Position numbers and translations under genes: made by a program
Shown: positions 11,549 to 21,204 of the stretch, piece after piece
Numbering within the stretch: position 1 is the stretch's first letter
How the letters are laid out: each line of letters begins with the position of its first letter
NCBI GenBank assembly: GCA_977006965.1
Contig: OZ345377.1
Span: forward strand, 992,001-1,056,000
Reading direction: 5' to 3'
Source of the DNA: Phymatolithon calcareum
Taxonomy: Eukaryota > Rhodophyta > Florideophyceae > Hapalidiales
DNA: 64,000 nucleotides
Notes under the pieces: generated by a model
What the model saw: the letters and a program-made list of their open reading frames with translations, nothing else
Databases searched by the model: none
What the model was told of the DNA's origin: nothing

Positions 11549-12044
11549 TGTGGTAGCGTAGATCGGCGGATCGACGCCTCTAAGTAGTCCGGGAACGGTT
11601 GGCCGTAGAGGCCGTGCAAGGCTCCAGCGATTGGTCTCTCCCGATGGAGGATAGTGGCAGAGCAAACAAAAAAACACACACACGGACTTGGGGTCCAATC
11701 GCAAGAGGACACTAACGTCCGTGCGCAGACACAGGGGCGAGGGTCCTAGGACCGAGGCTCGACCGACGGCGTAGAGTCGAGGTCGTACGCGGGGCCTTCA
11801 ATGAGGCGAAAGGTCCGCGAAGGTTGGAACTGAAGACGGTCGATCTGGACCAAACACGGGTTGCCCCTTTTACTGAGGGCCGGCGGCCGAAAGCCCGCCA
11901 TATATTACCAAATCGGTCTTATCATACTAGAAATAAACCTAAACGGAGGGGACGACGGAGTCGAGGGCACAGCGTGTAAGCCCATGTCGGCTGTAATGGT
12001 GGGGGAAAAGCAAGGCCTCAGGGCCACCCATCCATACTACTACA
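11549..12044 (-). repeat. Gypsy 3' LTR (in element orientation)
   Basis: 496 bp, same length as 21328-21823. About six substitutions are visible between the two, clustered in four places (near 11670, 11731, 11800 and 12011), i.e. roughly 98.8% identity. Confidence 0.92.
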
Positions 12045-12057
12045 CCCTCCCCTCCTT
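12045..12057 (-). promoter_or_regulatory. Gypsy polypurine tract
   Basis: On the minus strand AAGGAGGGGAGGG lies immediately before the TG of the 3' LTR, the position where plus-strand DNA synthesis is primed in LTR elements. Confidence 0.75.
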
Positions 12058-12522
12058 AAAGCCGCAGCATTCGGCGAGGCAGACGAGTCAGCAGGGACAA
12101 GGCCCTTACCCCTTCACTGCGAAACGGCGTTCATTTCGCCCGAGGAGGCCTTTTAGAAGGCCAGAATTGCAGGAAAAAGGTCAAATTTCGAGCGAGTTGG
12201 CCCCCACCCCCACCCCCCTTCCGCTTCCCCGCGGGTAACAGTGTGGGCTGGGCACCAACATATGTCTTCGCCCCCGGAGGGCTTGGGTGCCCCTTTTCGA
12301 CCGCTCCCCGGTCTTCGGACCTTCCAGGTCCACGTGTTCCGCGTGTAAGTTCCGCCCGTCCTCGCGGTCCTCGCAGGTACATGTGTGACTCGTGCCAGCC
12401 CTTTGGACCTTCCAGGTCCACGTGTACGCGCCGTGGCCTCCCTCCTTAGGGGGGAGCGAACGGCGCCGTGGACACGCCATTACACGGCGCATGAGTTAGG
12501 GTCCGTGCCGCCATTGCTCCGG

Positions 12523-12530
12523 CATAAATA
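12523..12530 (+). promoter_or_regulatory. TATA-like box upstream of the antisense ORF
   Basis: CATAAATA in a GC-rich context, 187 bp before ATG 12710 of the antisense ORF and just before the 27-bp tandem repeats. Position and composition make it a candidate core promoter only; nothing else supports it. Confidence 0.3.
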
Positions 12531-12573
12531 GCGGCGCCGCCTCCTCGGCCCTGGCCCCCTCGCTCCCGCATAC

Positions 12574-12654
12574 CGCTCTTCGTCAAGGTCAAGCACTGAC
12601 CGTTCTTCGTCAAGGTCAAGCATTGACCGTTCCTCGCCAAGGTCAAGCACTGAC
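12574..12654 (+). repeat. Three tandem 27-bp repeats upstream of the antisense ORF
   Basis: Units 12574-12600, 12601-12627 and 12628-12654 share the core TCAAGGTCAAGCACTGAC with one to three differences. Each contains GTCAAGCACTGACCGTT, nearly identical to GTCAAGGACTGACCGTT at the start of the unrelated copia LTR. They could be transcription-factor sites or part of the untranslated leader. Confidence 0.8.
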
Positions 12655-12709
12655 CGTTCCGTCTCGAAGAAGACGTCCACCGGTTCCCCAACAAGACGCG
12701 TGCTGCGTC

Positions 12710-14242
12710 ATGGTGTGCTGGGTTAGATCGCGGCTCAACGTCGACGTGCCATGTGACGTCGAACGCTCGCCGGAGTGGCGGCGACGCGTTACTCGGAACT
12801 TGGAAGGCCCCGCCCTTGGCTCCGCAGCCGATTGGCGCCACCCGCGCCGCTGGAGCTGGCGCCGGGCCCTGTCCGATAGGGCGACCAAGCTCGGAAGGGG
12901 ACATCCTGTCCCCGAGCATGTTGAGGCCGACGTTGCCCGTTTGCCGACCGCCGGCGAGGTGCGCTGGGCGGAGCGCTTCTATGACAGTTCGAAGGACGAG
13001 GCGTGGTGCCTCTCTCTTGGGCAATTCGACGCCCGTTGCCTCGATGGTCTTCCTCCGTTTGCACTCGATGTGCTGCCGAGCCCGGCTATGCAAGACCGGC
13101 GTGTGTCTCGTGACTTACGCCGTTGGCGTAACCGCCTACAGCGTCTCTTCCTCGAATGGATGACCGAAGCCGACTGTCTAACCGAACGAAGTTTCCGCTC
13201 AGGGGACTACGTCCCCGTCCCCGAAGGGTGGCACCGCTTCGAAGTGCCCTACGGGCTTCGCGTTGACATGCCGACCGTGCTGCGCTGTTGGCGACTGGAG
13301 ATGGCAAAGTGCCCTTATCGCGAGCAAGAGACGGCCTGGCGTCGGGGCCCAGTTGCCCATTGCCTCTGGGCGGCATTCTTCGCGCAGTGGGTACGCAATG
13401 TTGCGCATGCGATCATGACGGAGGCCCATCTTCTCGGCCCGAACGCCCGGCTCTGGTGGCTGCCACCTGCCTTGGTGGCCGCCATGCGCCGTATCGGGTG
13501 TGCTTTCCTTCTTGGCGGTGACGTAGCGACCGGCCGACGACTTGAGGCCCTTCTCGCCGCCATCGAGACCATTCATTGGTCAAAGGTGGATCCCACCAAA
13601 ACCGCTTGGCCCCTGCACAACGAAGTCGGCGCTCCCATATACCGCAACGGGGATTTCGTCCCCTGGGATGTCCGTTCCTGGTCCCCCGCCGTACGGCGAG
13701 ACCTGCTCGGAGGTGGCTACGCCACCTTGCGCGGCGAGATTTACACCGGCGCCCTCGGCGCCTTCCGCGAAGAACATTCCGGCCGCGTCACCCGTCCTCA
13801 GTCCTGGAACGGACATGACTTCGATGCCCTTCGGGGCTTGGCCAAGGCCGACCGTGTGGCTGCCGAGGCCACTTCCAGTGCCGGCGGCGCGAGCGGGAAT
13901 GTCGAATCGGAATGCCGCACGAAACGGACAAGGGATGGCAACGAAGATGTCCCTAAGAAGAATGATGATGAGGCCACTTGCCCGGCCATGGTGGCCTTTG
14001 GCATGTATCAGCCCGGTCGATGTGGCTTCATGCTCACCGTTGAGCGCCCGTTGCTCCGCTTCTTCACCCGTGTGACTGTCGAGGAGCCTTGCAACGAGGA
14101 TGACGGTGCTCAACACCATCCGAGGGCCAACCCGGCACCGGAAGGGCCTCTGGACTTCGTCGATGTTTCGACTGGAACGGCTGTCGAGGAGGCCACGCGC
14201 GATCTGCTGCCGCACCGGATCCCTTCTGCCCACACCTGTTAG
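12710..14242 (+). CDS. Antisense accessory ORF of the gypsy element, unknown function
   Basis: 510 codons from ATG 12710 (the frame is open without ATG back to about 12623), on the strand opposite to gag-pol and between pol and the 3' LTR. I recognise no domain. The product is rich in W, R and A, with a basic N-terminus, a central conserved-looking stretch (RRWRNRLQRLFLEWM, AHCLWAAFFAQWVRNVAHA), and a basic, lysine-containing patch near residue 400 (KRTRDGNEDVPKK) that could be a nuclear signal. Upstream lie tandem repeats and a TATA-like box, so it may have its own promoter. Extra antisense ORFs at this place are known in some plant gypsy lineages. It may instead be a captured host gene. It has no stop or frameshift, whereas the copia genes around it are decayed. 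Confidence 0.6.
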   Translation: MVCWVRSRLNVDVPCDVERSPEWRRRVTRNLEGPALGSAADWRHPRRWSWRRALSDRATKLGRGHPVPEHVEADVARLPTAGEVRWAERFYDSSKDEAWCLSLGQFDARCLDGLPPFALDVLPSPAMQDRRVSRDLRRWRNRLQRLFLEWMTEADCLTERSFRSGDYVPVPEGWHRFEVPYGLRVDMPTVLRCWRLEMAKCPYREQETAWRRGPVAHCLWAAFFAQWVRNVAHAIMTEAHLLGPNARLWWLPPALVAAMRRIGCAFLLGGDVATGRRLEALLAAIETIHWSKVDPTKTAWPLHNEVGAPIYRNGDFVPWDVRSWSPAVRRDLLGGGYATLRGEIYTGALGAFREEHSGRVTRPQSWNGHDFDALRGLAKADRVAAEATSSAGGASGNVESECRTKRTRDGNEDVPKKNDDEATCPAMVAFGMYQPGRCGFMLTVERPLLRFFTRVTVEEPCNEDDGAQHHPRANPAPEGPLDFVDVSTGTAVEEATRDLLPHRIPSAHTC

Positions 14243-14270
14243 CTTTGTTAGACGTACGTTTGAACTTTAG

Positions 14271-14327
14271 GCCGATTTAGGCCATTTGCTATTGATTGAA
14301 GAACGCAGGCCGACTTAGGCCATTTGT
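14271..14327. repeat. Short direct repeats between the antisense ORF and pol
   Basis: GGCCGATTTAGGCCATTTG (14271-14289) recurs as GGCCGACTTAGGCCATTTG (about 14309-14327). They sit in the 311-bp gap where the antisense ORF and pol converge, so they may take part in 3'-end formation; that is inference. Confidence 0.55.
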
Positions 14328-14553
14328 CCAGAAATACTTGTGACCCCGTACGTCCATGTTAGGAGGGCCCAAAGACCTTGACAGGATGTCATGTATGAGC
14401 GGGCGATCCAATGAAGTCGCAAGGGCTCTTCCGTCCAAGTCCTCTGTCCCCTCATTCTCGACCCCTCCCCTCCTTAAGAAGAGTGCGGGCTCTCCAAATA
14501 GTGTCCCTGCCGGAACGCGAGGAGTGGTCCAGGGCGCGACACAGCAGCCCAGG

Positions 14554-17500
14554 TTACTGTCGTGCGGCGTCGCGCAGGTGCTCTGGAAGGGCACCGATAA
14601 CCTTTTCCGGGATTCCCCCTTTGCGCTTGCGGAAGAAGGAGCGCAACTTGTGCAAGGGGAGGCTGTCCGGACGTTGCCAGGTGTCGTCTTCCGGGCCGTA
14701 CCCGAACCAGCGTGTTCGTATTCGGTTTAAGGCGGGATCGTAAGCGATCAAGCGGTCAATGACATACTCGTCACCATCGGAGTTCTCTCCCTCCTGCGTC
14801 GCTTCTGGCTCTTCGTTTGGTGGGGCCCCGACCGCGACGCCCCGATGGCGCTCCTCACGTCGACGCTCCTCTAGAGTGCGGTCGTCGGCGACCAATGGCA
14901 GCCCGTCGGGCGGAGTTGGTGCAAGGACCACGCGGTCGCGAGAGACGGTGTCATCAACGCCCGATGCCTTGATGATGACGACGTTCTTCGCCGAGGTCTT
15001 TACGACTCGATAGGGCCCAGTTGCGAGGGACACGAGCTTGTTCCGTTCGGGATCCTCCTTCGTGGGGGCCTCACGCCGTAAGAAGACGAACGTTCCGGGG
15101 CAGATGTCTTCTGCGGAAGGTCTCACGGCCCTGTCGAAGTTGGCTTTGTATCGTGCTTGGGCGCGACGGATATTTTTGTCCGCAGTGGCCATGAGGGCCT
15201 TGAGGCGCGCCAAGAATTGCTCTCGTTGCAGGCGAGGGTGGGGTTCACCAGATGAGGCCACGTTTTGGATGGCCAAGTGCACCGGTGGTCGACTGACCGT
15301 GAGTTCAAGGGGACTGAACCCCGTGGCGCTATGAATTTGGGTATTGTACCCGTACGACAGCGCGCCTGCAAAGCGATCCCAGTCGTCAAGGTGCTCTGTC
15401 ACGTACGCGCGCAAGGCCGCGAGTATGGTGCGATTGTATCGTTCCGCTTGGCCGTTAGTCTGTGGATGGTAAGCCGCAGTGAATAGGTTCCGAATTCCTA
15501 GGGTCTGGCAAACGGCCTGAAAGTGTTTGGATGCGAACTGCTGGCCATTGTCCGACAAAAGGTACACCGGCGGTCCATAAGCGAATACCCAGTGGTTACA
15601 AAATGCCGAGGCCACTGCGTGCGCCGTTGTGGACTTGAGCGGGACTGCTCGCGTGAGCTTTGAATAGCGGTCCGTGATGACCAACAAGTTCTCGTGCCCG
15701 TCTTTGGTCTTGCGGAACGGACCGAGGATGTCGATAGAGACGAACTCCAAAGGCTGGGATGCGGGGAACAGCTTCAACCACTGACTGTGGCGGCGGAGCT
15801 TTACGCGCTCCTTTGCACATGGGGTGCATGATCGCACCGTGCGTACAACGTCAAGGGCCATGGACGGCCAGTAGAATTCTCGGCGCAAGGTCTGGTACAT
15901 TCGAGTAGTGTCCGGATGGCCCACAAGCCGCGGGTAATGCGCCAAGTGCAACACACGGGGCCTCAAAGCCGGGGGAACAACGATCTGGTGTGAAAGGTCA
16001 AGGGGAGCGACCCGAACCAGAAGGCCGCGGTCGTCACGCTTGAACCTGGCCGACCGGCCGTCGTCCACCTTTGATGCGAGTACGCAGCACCAAGGGTCGG
16101 CAGACTGGGCCTCGATGTACTCTCCAATCGAGACTGGGCTGTGGTCCGTTGCTTCGACGACCGTCGCAACCAGAAAAGCTGGTGGGGCCAAGTCTTCTGC
16201 GAAGGAGGAGAAGTCCTCCACCCATTCGAAGTCATCTTGATCAAGTGGGTCACATGTTTGCCCCTTTCCGGTCGCGGTTTCAACTGCTAGGCAGGGAATG
16301 TCCAGATCTGGTCCGAATGGACAATCGCCGTACGTGGGTAAACGCGAGATGGTGTCGGCGATCGTATTCTCGGCGCCTTTCTTGTAATGCACCTTGAAGC
16401 GATGCCCCATCAAAACGAGGGGCCAACGTGCGAGGCGATTTGACCCATCGGCGAGGCTGAAGATCCAGCGGAGCGCCTGATGATCGGTAAACAGATCAAA
16501 CTCCTCCAGTTGGAGGTACGGTTGGAGGATCTGTACGGCCCATATGATGGCCAGGCATTCCTTCTCGCTTGCAGAGTAGTTTTTCTCTGCCGGTCGGAGT
16601 TGTCGACTCCAGAAGCCCAGCGGGTATCGCTTACCGTCTTCGTGTGTTTGAAAGAGCACACAGCCAATCTGATGGTCGCAGGCACCTTTATCGACCGAGT
16701 ATCGCAAACCTCGACGGGGCAGTCGCAGAACGGGCGGGGAAGCTAATGCTTTCTTCAAGAGGCCAAATGCGGCCAAGCGGCGATCGTCAAACACGAGGAG
16801 CGAGGCCCCCTGCTCCTTCTTTAAGAGCTCCGTGAGCGGCGCTGCTACACGTGCAAAGTTTGGAATGAAACGTCGGTAGACGTTGCAAAGTCCAAGGAAA
16901 GAGCGGAGCTCCGTCTGGCTAGTCGGGACTTTGAACCCTTGGATGGCGTCGGTGTTGCGGTTCGCCACCTCAAGAAGGCCTGGCCGGATTGTATGGCCCA
17001 AGTAGTTGACCGACCGGTCAAAGAAGGTGCACTTCTTCAGCTTCAGTGACAGTCCGGCCGCTTTCAACGCGCACAGTATCTCCTTGACGTGACGCAGGTG
17101 GTCGTCGAATGAAGACGAGAAGACAATGATGTCGTCGATGTACACCAGGCACGACTGCCATTTAAAGCGAGCGAGAATTATGTCGATGGTGCGTTGGAAC
17201 GTGGCCGGGGCATTGGTCAGGCCGAAGGGCATTTTCTTGAATCGGAAGGTTCCGCTGTGACAGGTAAATGTCGTTTTGTCGCGGTCTTCGTCGCGAATGG
17301 GAATCTGCCAGAACCCCCAGTTGCAGTCCAGAGTCGTGAAGAACTTGGCGTCGCCCAGGGAGTTGATGCACTCATCCATACGCGGCAGAGGATACGAGTC
17401 CTTCATGGACAGGGCGTTCAGGCGCCGGTAATCCACGCAGAAGCGCCACCATCCGTCCGGTTTAGGGACAATGACAACCGGGGAGGACCACTCCGACGCT

Positions 17501-18747
17501 GCGGGCTCGACGACATCCAAGCGCAACATTTCCTCCACTTCGGTCTTCTCGACCTCCCGGGCCTTATGCCCCGCGCGGTGGGGCGGCAGTCGCACTGGTC
17601 GAGCACCATCCTGAAGATCGATTCGGTGTTCGGTGACCTTCACGGTTCCCAGATGGCCCTGCCACATGTCCTCGAACTCGCAAAGCATATCGCGGACTTG
17701 GGCTTGTTCGTCGCCCGACAGGTGGTCCAAGCTAACGTCATCCACCGTCACCCACTCGCGCGCGGCGGGCGACTCCGGGACCCGTGCCGCGAATCTGGCC
17801 TGGGCTTCGTCATCAGGTAAGGCCTGTGCGAGGCCAGGACGCACAGGTACTGCGGGTTCCGGTTGCCGAGGGTCAATATTGACCGTGAATATTTTCGTCG
17901 GGGCCGGTAGCGCCAAAGCCAAGATTTCGTGTTTCGCGAGAGTCACATCCGCGGGCGAAAAGTCGGCGACCAAGATCCTAAAAGGCACGAGCGGTTTAAC
18001 GTCAACTAGGCCGTTGGCCACACTAACTCGCTTCTTCAAGTACAAATGCGGAGCCGGGGCAAGGACTCTGGTGCTGGAGGCGCCGCATACTACCTCAACA
18101 GTCGCTTCGGTCCCTGCCGGAATAACCGTTCGACGTGCTACTCGCACTTTTGCAGACGGCGAGGGACCGTCTCTCACGAATGGGGTCTCTGATGTTGACC
18201 GGTCGCTTGGGACCCTTTGGGGGCGGCGCTTGATCGTAACCCTTGTTCCATCCTCCAACTCGATTAGTTTTCCCCGAGGCCGCACTTGCTTCACGTGTCT
18301 GTCGATGAACGTGCAGCCCAAGAGGGCATCGGCTCCGAGTTGCCGTACGACAACGAATGGTTGTCGCACGGAGTACGACGCGACCTTGACTGTTAAGGTC
18401 ACAATACCCATGGTATCCAGGCGGTGATTTGAAGCAGACGCCAAGTTGACGATATCACGGCTGTCGTCACACAAGGCGAGTACCGCCGGTGGAAGGAGGT
18501 CCGCGCGGAACAAGCTAGGCCCAGCTCCGGTGTCCAACACCGTGAGCATTGGTCGTAAGGACCGTGAATCGGGACCGATGGAGGCCTTTATCTTGTAATT
18601 GTGTGCCGAAAGGAAGCACACCTGAGACAGATGGTACTGCGAGGCGGACAGCCAGGTCGGGAGACCAAATGGCCGGGACAGGATAACCGGAGTCGAGACT
18701 CCTTCATTCGGGGGCTTGCGCGGTGGCCTCAAGGGCTCACGGCGCAT
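14554..18747 (-). CDS. pol: Gypsy pol polyprotein (protease-RT-RNase H-integrase-chromodomain)
   Basis: 1397 aa, uninterrupted, ATG at 18747. Aspartic protease DTG at residues 72-74. RT core about 400-580 with QIPI and catalytic YIDD at 536-539. RNase H about 685-800 (TDHQALRW). Integrase zinc region with histidines near 934-944 and C974/C977. Integrase catalytic D1006, D1066 and E1102. A chromodomain lies at about 1324-1376 (EYVIDRLIAYD, WFGYGPEDDTWQ), which in chromoviruses steers integration to marked chromatin. All catalytic residues that I can identify are present, so this pol could be active. It lies in the same frame as gag but is separated from it by a TAA and a TGA. Confidence 0.93.
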   Translation of the reverse strand: MRREPLRPPRKPPNEGVSTPVILSRPFGLPTWLSASQYHLSQVCFLSAHNYKIKASIGPDSRSLRPMLTVLDTGAGPSLFRADLLPPAVLALCDDSRDIVNLASASNHRLDTMGIVTLTVKVASYSVRQPFVVVRQLGADALLGCTFIDRHVKQVRPRGKLIELEDGTRVTIKRRPQRVPSDRSTSETPFVRDGPSPSAKVRVARRTVIPAGTEATVEVVCGASSTRVLAPAPHLYLKKRVSVANGLVDVKPLVPFRILVADFSPADVTLAKHEILALALPAPTKIFTVNIDPRQPEPAVPVRPGLAQALPDDEAQARFAARVPESPAAREWVTVDDVSLDHLSGDEQAQVRDMLCEFEDMWQGHLGTVKVTEHRIDLQDGARPVRLPPHRAGHKAREVEKTEVEEMLRLDVVEPAASEWSSPVVIVPKPDGWWRFCVDYRRLNALSMKDSYPLPRMDECINSLGDAKFFTTLDCNWGFWQIPIRDEDRDKTTFTCHSGTFRFKKMPFGLTNAPATFQRTIDIILARFKWQSCLVYIDDIIVFSSSFDDHLRHVKEILCALKAAGLSLKLKKCTFFDRSVNYLGHTIRPGLLEVANRNTDAIQGFKVPTSQTELRSFLGLCNVYRRFIPNFARVAAPLTELLKKEQGASLLVFDDRRLAAFGLLKKALASPPVLRLPRRGLRYSVDKGACDHQIGCVLFQTHEDGKRYPLGFWSRQLRPAEKNYSASEKECLAIIWAVQILQPYLQLEEFDLFTDHQALRWIFSLADGSNRLARWPLVLMGHRFKVHYKKGAENTIADTISRLPTYGDCPFGPDLDIPCLAVETATGKGQTCDPLDQDDFEWVEDFSSFAEDLAPPAFLVATVVEATDHSPVSIGEYIEAQSADPWCCVLASKVDDGRSARFKRDDRGLLVRVAPLDLSHQIVVPPALRPRVLHLAHYPRLVGHPDTTRMYQTLRREFYWPSMALDVVRTVRSCTPCAKERVKLRRHSQWLKLFPASQPLEFVSIDILGPFRKTKDGHENLLVITDRYSKLTRAVPLKSTTAHAVASAFCNHWVFAYGPPVYLLSDNGQQFASKHFQAVCQTLGIRNLFTAAYHPQTNGQAERYNRTILAALRAYVTEHLDDWDRFAGALSYGYNTQIHSATGFSPLELTVSRPPVHLAIQNVASSGEPHPRLQREQFLARLKALMATADKNIRRAQARYKANFDRAVRPSAEDICPGTFVFLRREAPTKEDPERNKLVSLATGPYRVVKTSAKNVVIIKASGVDDTVSRDRVVLAPTPPDGLPLVADDRTLEERRREERHRGVAVGAPPNEEPEATQEGENSDGDEYVIDRLIAYDPALNRIRTRWFGYGPEDDTWQRPDSLPLHKLRSFFRKRKGGIPEKVIGALPEHLRDAARQ

Positions 18748-18810
18748 CCCCCCCCATCAGTTTTCCTGGGAGAAGTTCGATTCCGAGCTCTGGGCGGGTA
18801 CACGCCTTTG

Positions 18811-20037
18811 TTAGCTCTCCACCATGGCGACTCCTTGTGCCGGGCGCTGTACTTGCCGTAGACCACCTGGAGGACCCATAGGCCGTGGGAATACTATGGG
18901 GCCTGTCTCGTTCGGATTCGCGACCAGCACGTCTCCAATCCTCTCTAGCCCCGCGGTCACCGTTGTTGCAGCGCCTATGCGGCGCATCTCCTGCTGCTGG
19001 TGCGGTTGCAGGAATTTGAAGTTCTCAGCCCGGAGGACGGCGAAGTTCGGGTCTTGAGCCGGACGGTCCCGATGGGGGCAATGCGGGCGTCGGTGTCCTA
19101 TGCCAAGGCAGCAGTAGCAGACGTCAACCTGGGCTTGTGGAGGATTCACCCACCCTGGACGAGCAGGCTTCGTTGCCGACGGCACCTGCGCGCCGACGAC
19201 CGGTGAACGGTCTGGTGCCCCCTTCCGTTGAGGTTGTCGAAACCTGGGGGGGTTAGGATCTCGACTGACCAAATGGGCTTCATGGCAGCCCGGTGGGAAC
19301 ACTTGGTCGTAACGAGTATCGACCGACGGGTCATCGGAGCAGCAATCGTGTCGTGGCGTCTGCCCAACAGCGAACACCGGCTGGTCCGGCCCTAGTTGAC
19401 GGGCCTCTACGCAGTAAGATTGCGAGTGGGCTGGATCGTCTTGGGGCCAGATCGCCATGGCCTGGCCAGGCCGCGTGCGTTTCCCGAGGAGGGCGCAGTG
19501 TGAGTCCCCAAGGGCCTGCGCCCGCCTGACGAACTCGTCGAAAGACACCCCTCCCCACAGCGCCTTGTTGCTCAGGATGACCGGCCTGATGTCTGCGTGC
19601 GTCCCGAGGATAAATCGAGTGATCAGCTGGTTCTCCGAGAACACGTTTCCGCATTGGCGCGCAGAGTCACGGAGCCGTAGTCCAAATGCTCCCTCATTCT
19701 CCTTGTCCCCCTGCGACAAGCCGTCAAACTCGGCCACGGCGGCGATAATGACCTCCTCGGTCGCAAACGCCTTGAGAAGGTGTTGGACCGCCTCCGGATA
19801 CGACGAGAATCCTTTGAGGCGAGATGTGCCAAGAGCGTTGTAAGAGTCGAATTGTCGCCTGGCCCCTCCGGTCAGGTATTTCGACATCAGGCGGACTGCT
19901 GCGCCTTCGGGAATATCATTGTCATCGCACGTGGTCTTGAACGCGGAGAGGAATTGGAGGACCTCGATGGGTCGCTCACCCGAAAAAGTGTGGCTCTCCA
20001 TAGCATGGCGTGTAAGCCTCTGGAACTGACCAATCAT
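18811..20037 (-). CDS. gag: Gypsy gag, capsid and nucleocapsid part
   Basis: 408 aa from ATG 20037; the frame is open back to a TAG at 20224-20226. The first half resembles the retrotransposon gag capsid domain (FSGERPIEVLQFLSAFK, YLTGGARRQF, RFILGTHADIRP). A CCHC knuckle, CYCCLGIGHRRPHC, sits near residues 307-320 (C-X2-C-X4-H-X4-C) for RNA packaging. It ends with TAA at 18811, 61 nt before the pol ATG and in the same frame. An intervening TGA next to a run of eight G precedes that ATG, so pol needs stop readthrough, reinitiation or a separate mRNA. Confidence 0.85.
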   Translation of the reverse strand: MIGQFQRLTRHAMESHTFSGERPIEVLQFLSAFKTTCDDNDIPEGAAVRLMSKYLTGGARRQFDSYNALGTSRLKGFSSYPEAVQHLLKAFATEEVIIAAVAEFDGLSQGDKENEGAFGLRLRDSARQCGNVFSENQLITRFILGTHADIRPVILSNKALWGGVSFDEFVRRAQALGDSHCALLGKRTRPGQAMAIWPQDDPAHSQSYCVEARQLGPDQPVFAVGQTPRHDCCSDDPSVDTRYDQVFPPGCHEAHLVSRDPNPPRFRQPQRKGAPDRSPVVGAQVPSATKPARPGWVNPPQAQVDVCYCCLGIGHRRPHCPHRDRPAQDPNFAVLRAENFKFLQPHQQQEMRRIGAATTVTAGLERIGDVLVANPNETGPIVFPRPMGPPGGLRQVQRPAQGVAMVES

Positions 20038-20226
20038 GGCCGAAACCTTGGCCCCCGAGCGTTGGCTGGTGTTCAAGAGGCGGTAGCGCCGATAAGAAAG
20101 GGCCTCATTAAAGCTCTCGTGAGAGCACTTGAGCTCCTTGAGGCCGCGGTACTTGGGGCCTTTGCCCCTCGATGAACGTTTAGTCTCCTCGCCCCTTTCT
20201 CGGTGGGCTCGATGTGTCCTTCTCTA

Positions 20227-20376
20227 AGCACTACGCGCCCTCCGGCGAGGGTACCGACGGTCTATAGATTCGGCGCGCTTCCCTATGGAGCTGCTTCCGT
20301 CCGACCGGGAACCGGACCCCGACGAGGAGGAGTCCTCCGACGAGCTTTGAGAGCCGTCACGCGACCCGAGCTCCAT
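20227..20376 (-). CDS. 50-codon Ser/Arg-rich linker ORF between gag segments
   Basis: Its ATG immediately follows the TAA of the upstream gag segment (TAAATG), in the same frame, and it ends at TAG 20224-20226. The peptide is serine-rich then arginine-rich (DGSQSSSEDSSSSGSGS, RRYPRRRARSA). The frame continues past the TAG as basic sequence into the capsid segment. It is probably one part of a single gag polyprotein divided by stops. Confidence 0.45.
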
Positions 20377-21204
20377 TTAGAGCGAAAAGGGGTTGGGCTC
20401 ATTAATGACCGTTCTCTGGTCGTCATCGGTGTAACGGCGTCTCATCCCAGACGGCAGTTCCGCCTTGTAGAGGCGACGTGTTTCGACTTGATCTTTGAAC
20501 GCAGCCAGTTCGGCCTGTACGGCGGCGACCCGCCCGTCAACAGACGCGACTGCGTCATGAGTGGCGAAATGAGTCGTTCGCTCAGCGAGGCGTCCTTCCA
20601 GCTCCAAGGTCATGGATTGCATGATATTTTCTTGGATAACTGCGGAGCGCCCTTGGATTGCCTCGGGCAGCTTGGCGTCGATCGCCGCATTGACCGTCTC
20701 TTCGATCGTTGACGGAAGCTCCCTCATTTGGGAAGAAAGTTGCGCGATCGCGGCCACCAGGTCTTCGGGGTTCCCGGGAGCGACCATCTTGGACTCGGCC
20801 TTCCCGATCCTTCCCCGAGCTGCATCCAGCTCCGATCGGGGGACTTCGGTGTCCGACTGATCACGATTTGAATTTCGGGGGACGATGGCGCTTACTTGGG
20901 CGGTGGCGCCTTCATCGCCCCGAGGGGCATCTTGAGATGCCCTCAGGCCTGGACGGTCGGCCGGCGCACTGGCGGATGTCTCCACCGGCTCCGATCGCGT
21001 CCCAACGAGCGTAGGGTCAAAGTTGCCGCGGGCCGTCCACATGGACGAATCGTCTTCGTCGTCAAGGGCGCCACGCGGCACCGAAGCTGGCCGAACAGGG
21101 GCCGAAGTGGGTGTAGCGGCTGATCGGCCGTACCGAGCCTCGATCTCTTTAGCCCGCAGCTGAGAAGCTCGGGTGGAGCGAGTTCGGGGACCCTCGTCGG
21201 TCAT
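20377..21204 (-). CDS. Gypsy gag, N-terminal segment
   Basis: 275 aa from ATG 21204. The first half is polar and probably disordered. The second half is predicted alpha-helical with heptad-like spacing (LVAAIAQLSSQMRELPSTIEE, DAVASVDGRVAAVQAELAAFKDQVE), which suggests a coiled coil for gag multimerisation. It ends with TAA directly followed by the next ATG in frame. No known domain is recognised, and the assignment rests on position between primer site and capsid. Confidence 0.65.
   Translation of the reverse strand: MTDEGPRTRSTRASQLRAKEIEARYGRSAATPTSAPVRPASVPRGALDDEDDSSMWTARGNFDPTLVGTRSEPVETSASAPADRPGLRASQDAPRGDEGATAQVSAIVPRNSNRDQSDTEVPRSELDAARGRIGKAESKMVAPGNPEDLVAAIAQLSSQMRELPSTIEETVNAAIDAKLPEAIQGRSAVIQENIMQSMTLELEGRLAERTTHFATHDAVASVDGRVAAVQAELAAFKDQVETRRLYKAELPSGMRRRYTDDDQRTVINEPNPFSL

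Noticed and set aside
12574-12654. CRISPR-like array
   Set aside because: Three contiguous 27-bp tandem repeats without spacers in a eukaryotic retrotransposon; not CRISPR.
13580-14233. 217-codon minus-strand frame in the gypsy 3' region
   Set aside because: It lies opposite the longer antisense ORF, in a GC-rich stretch where stop-free frames arise by chance, and shows no pol-like motif.
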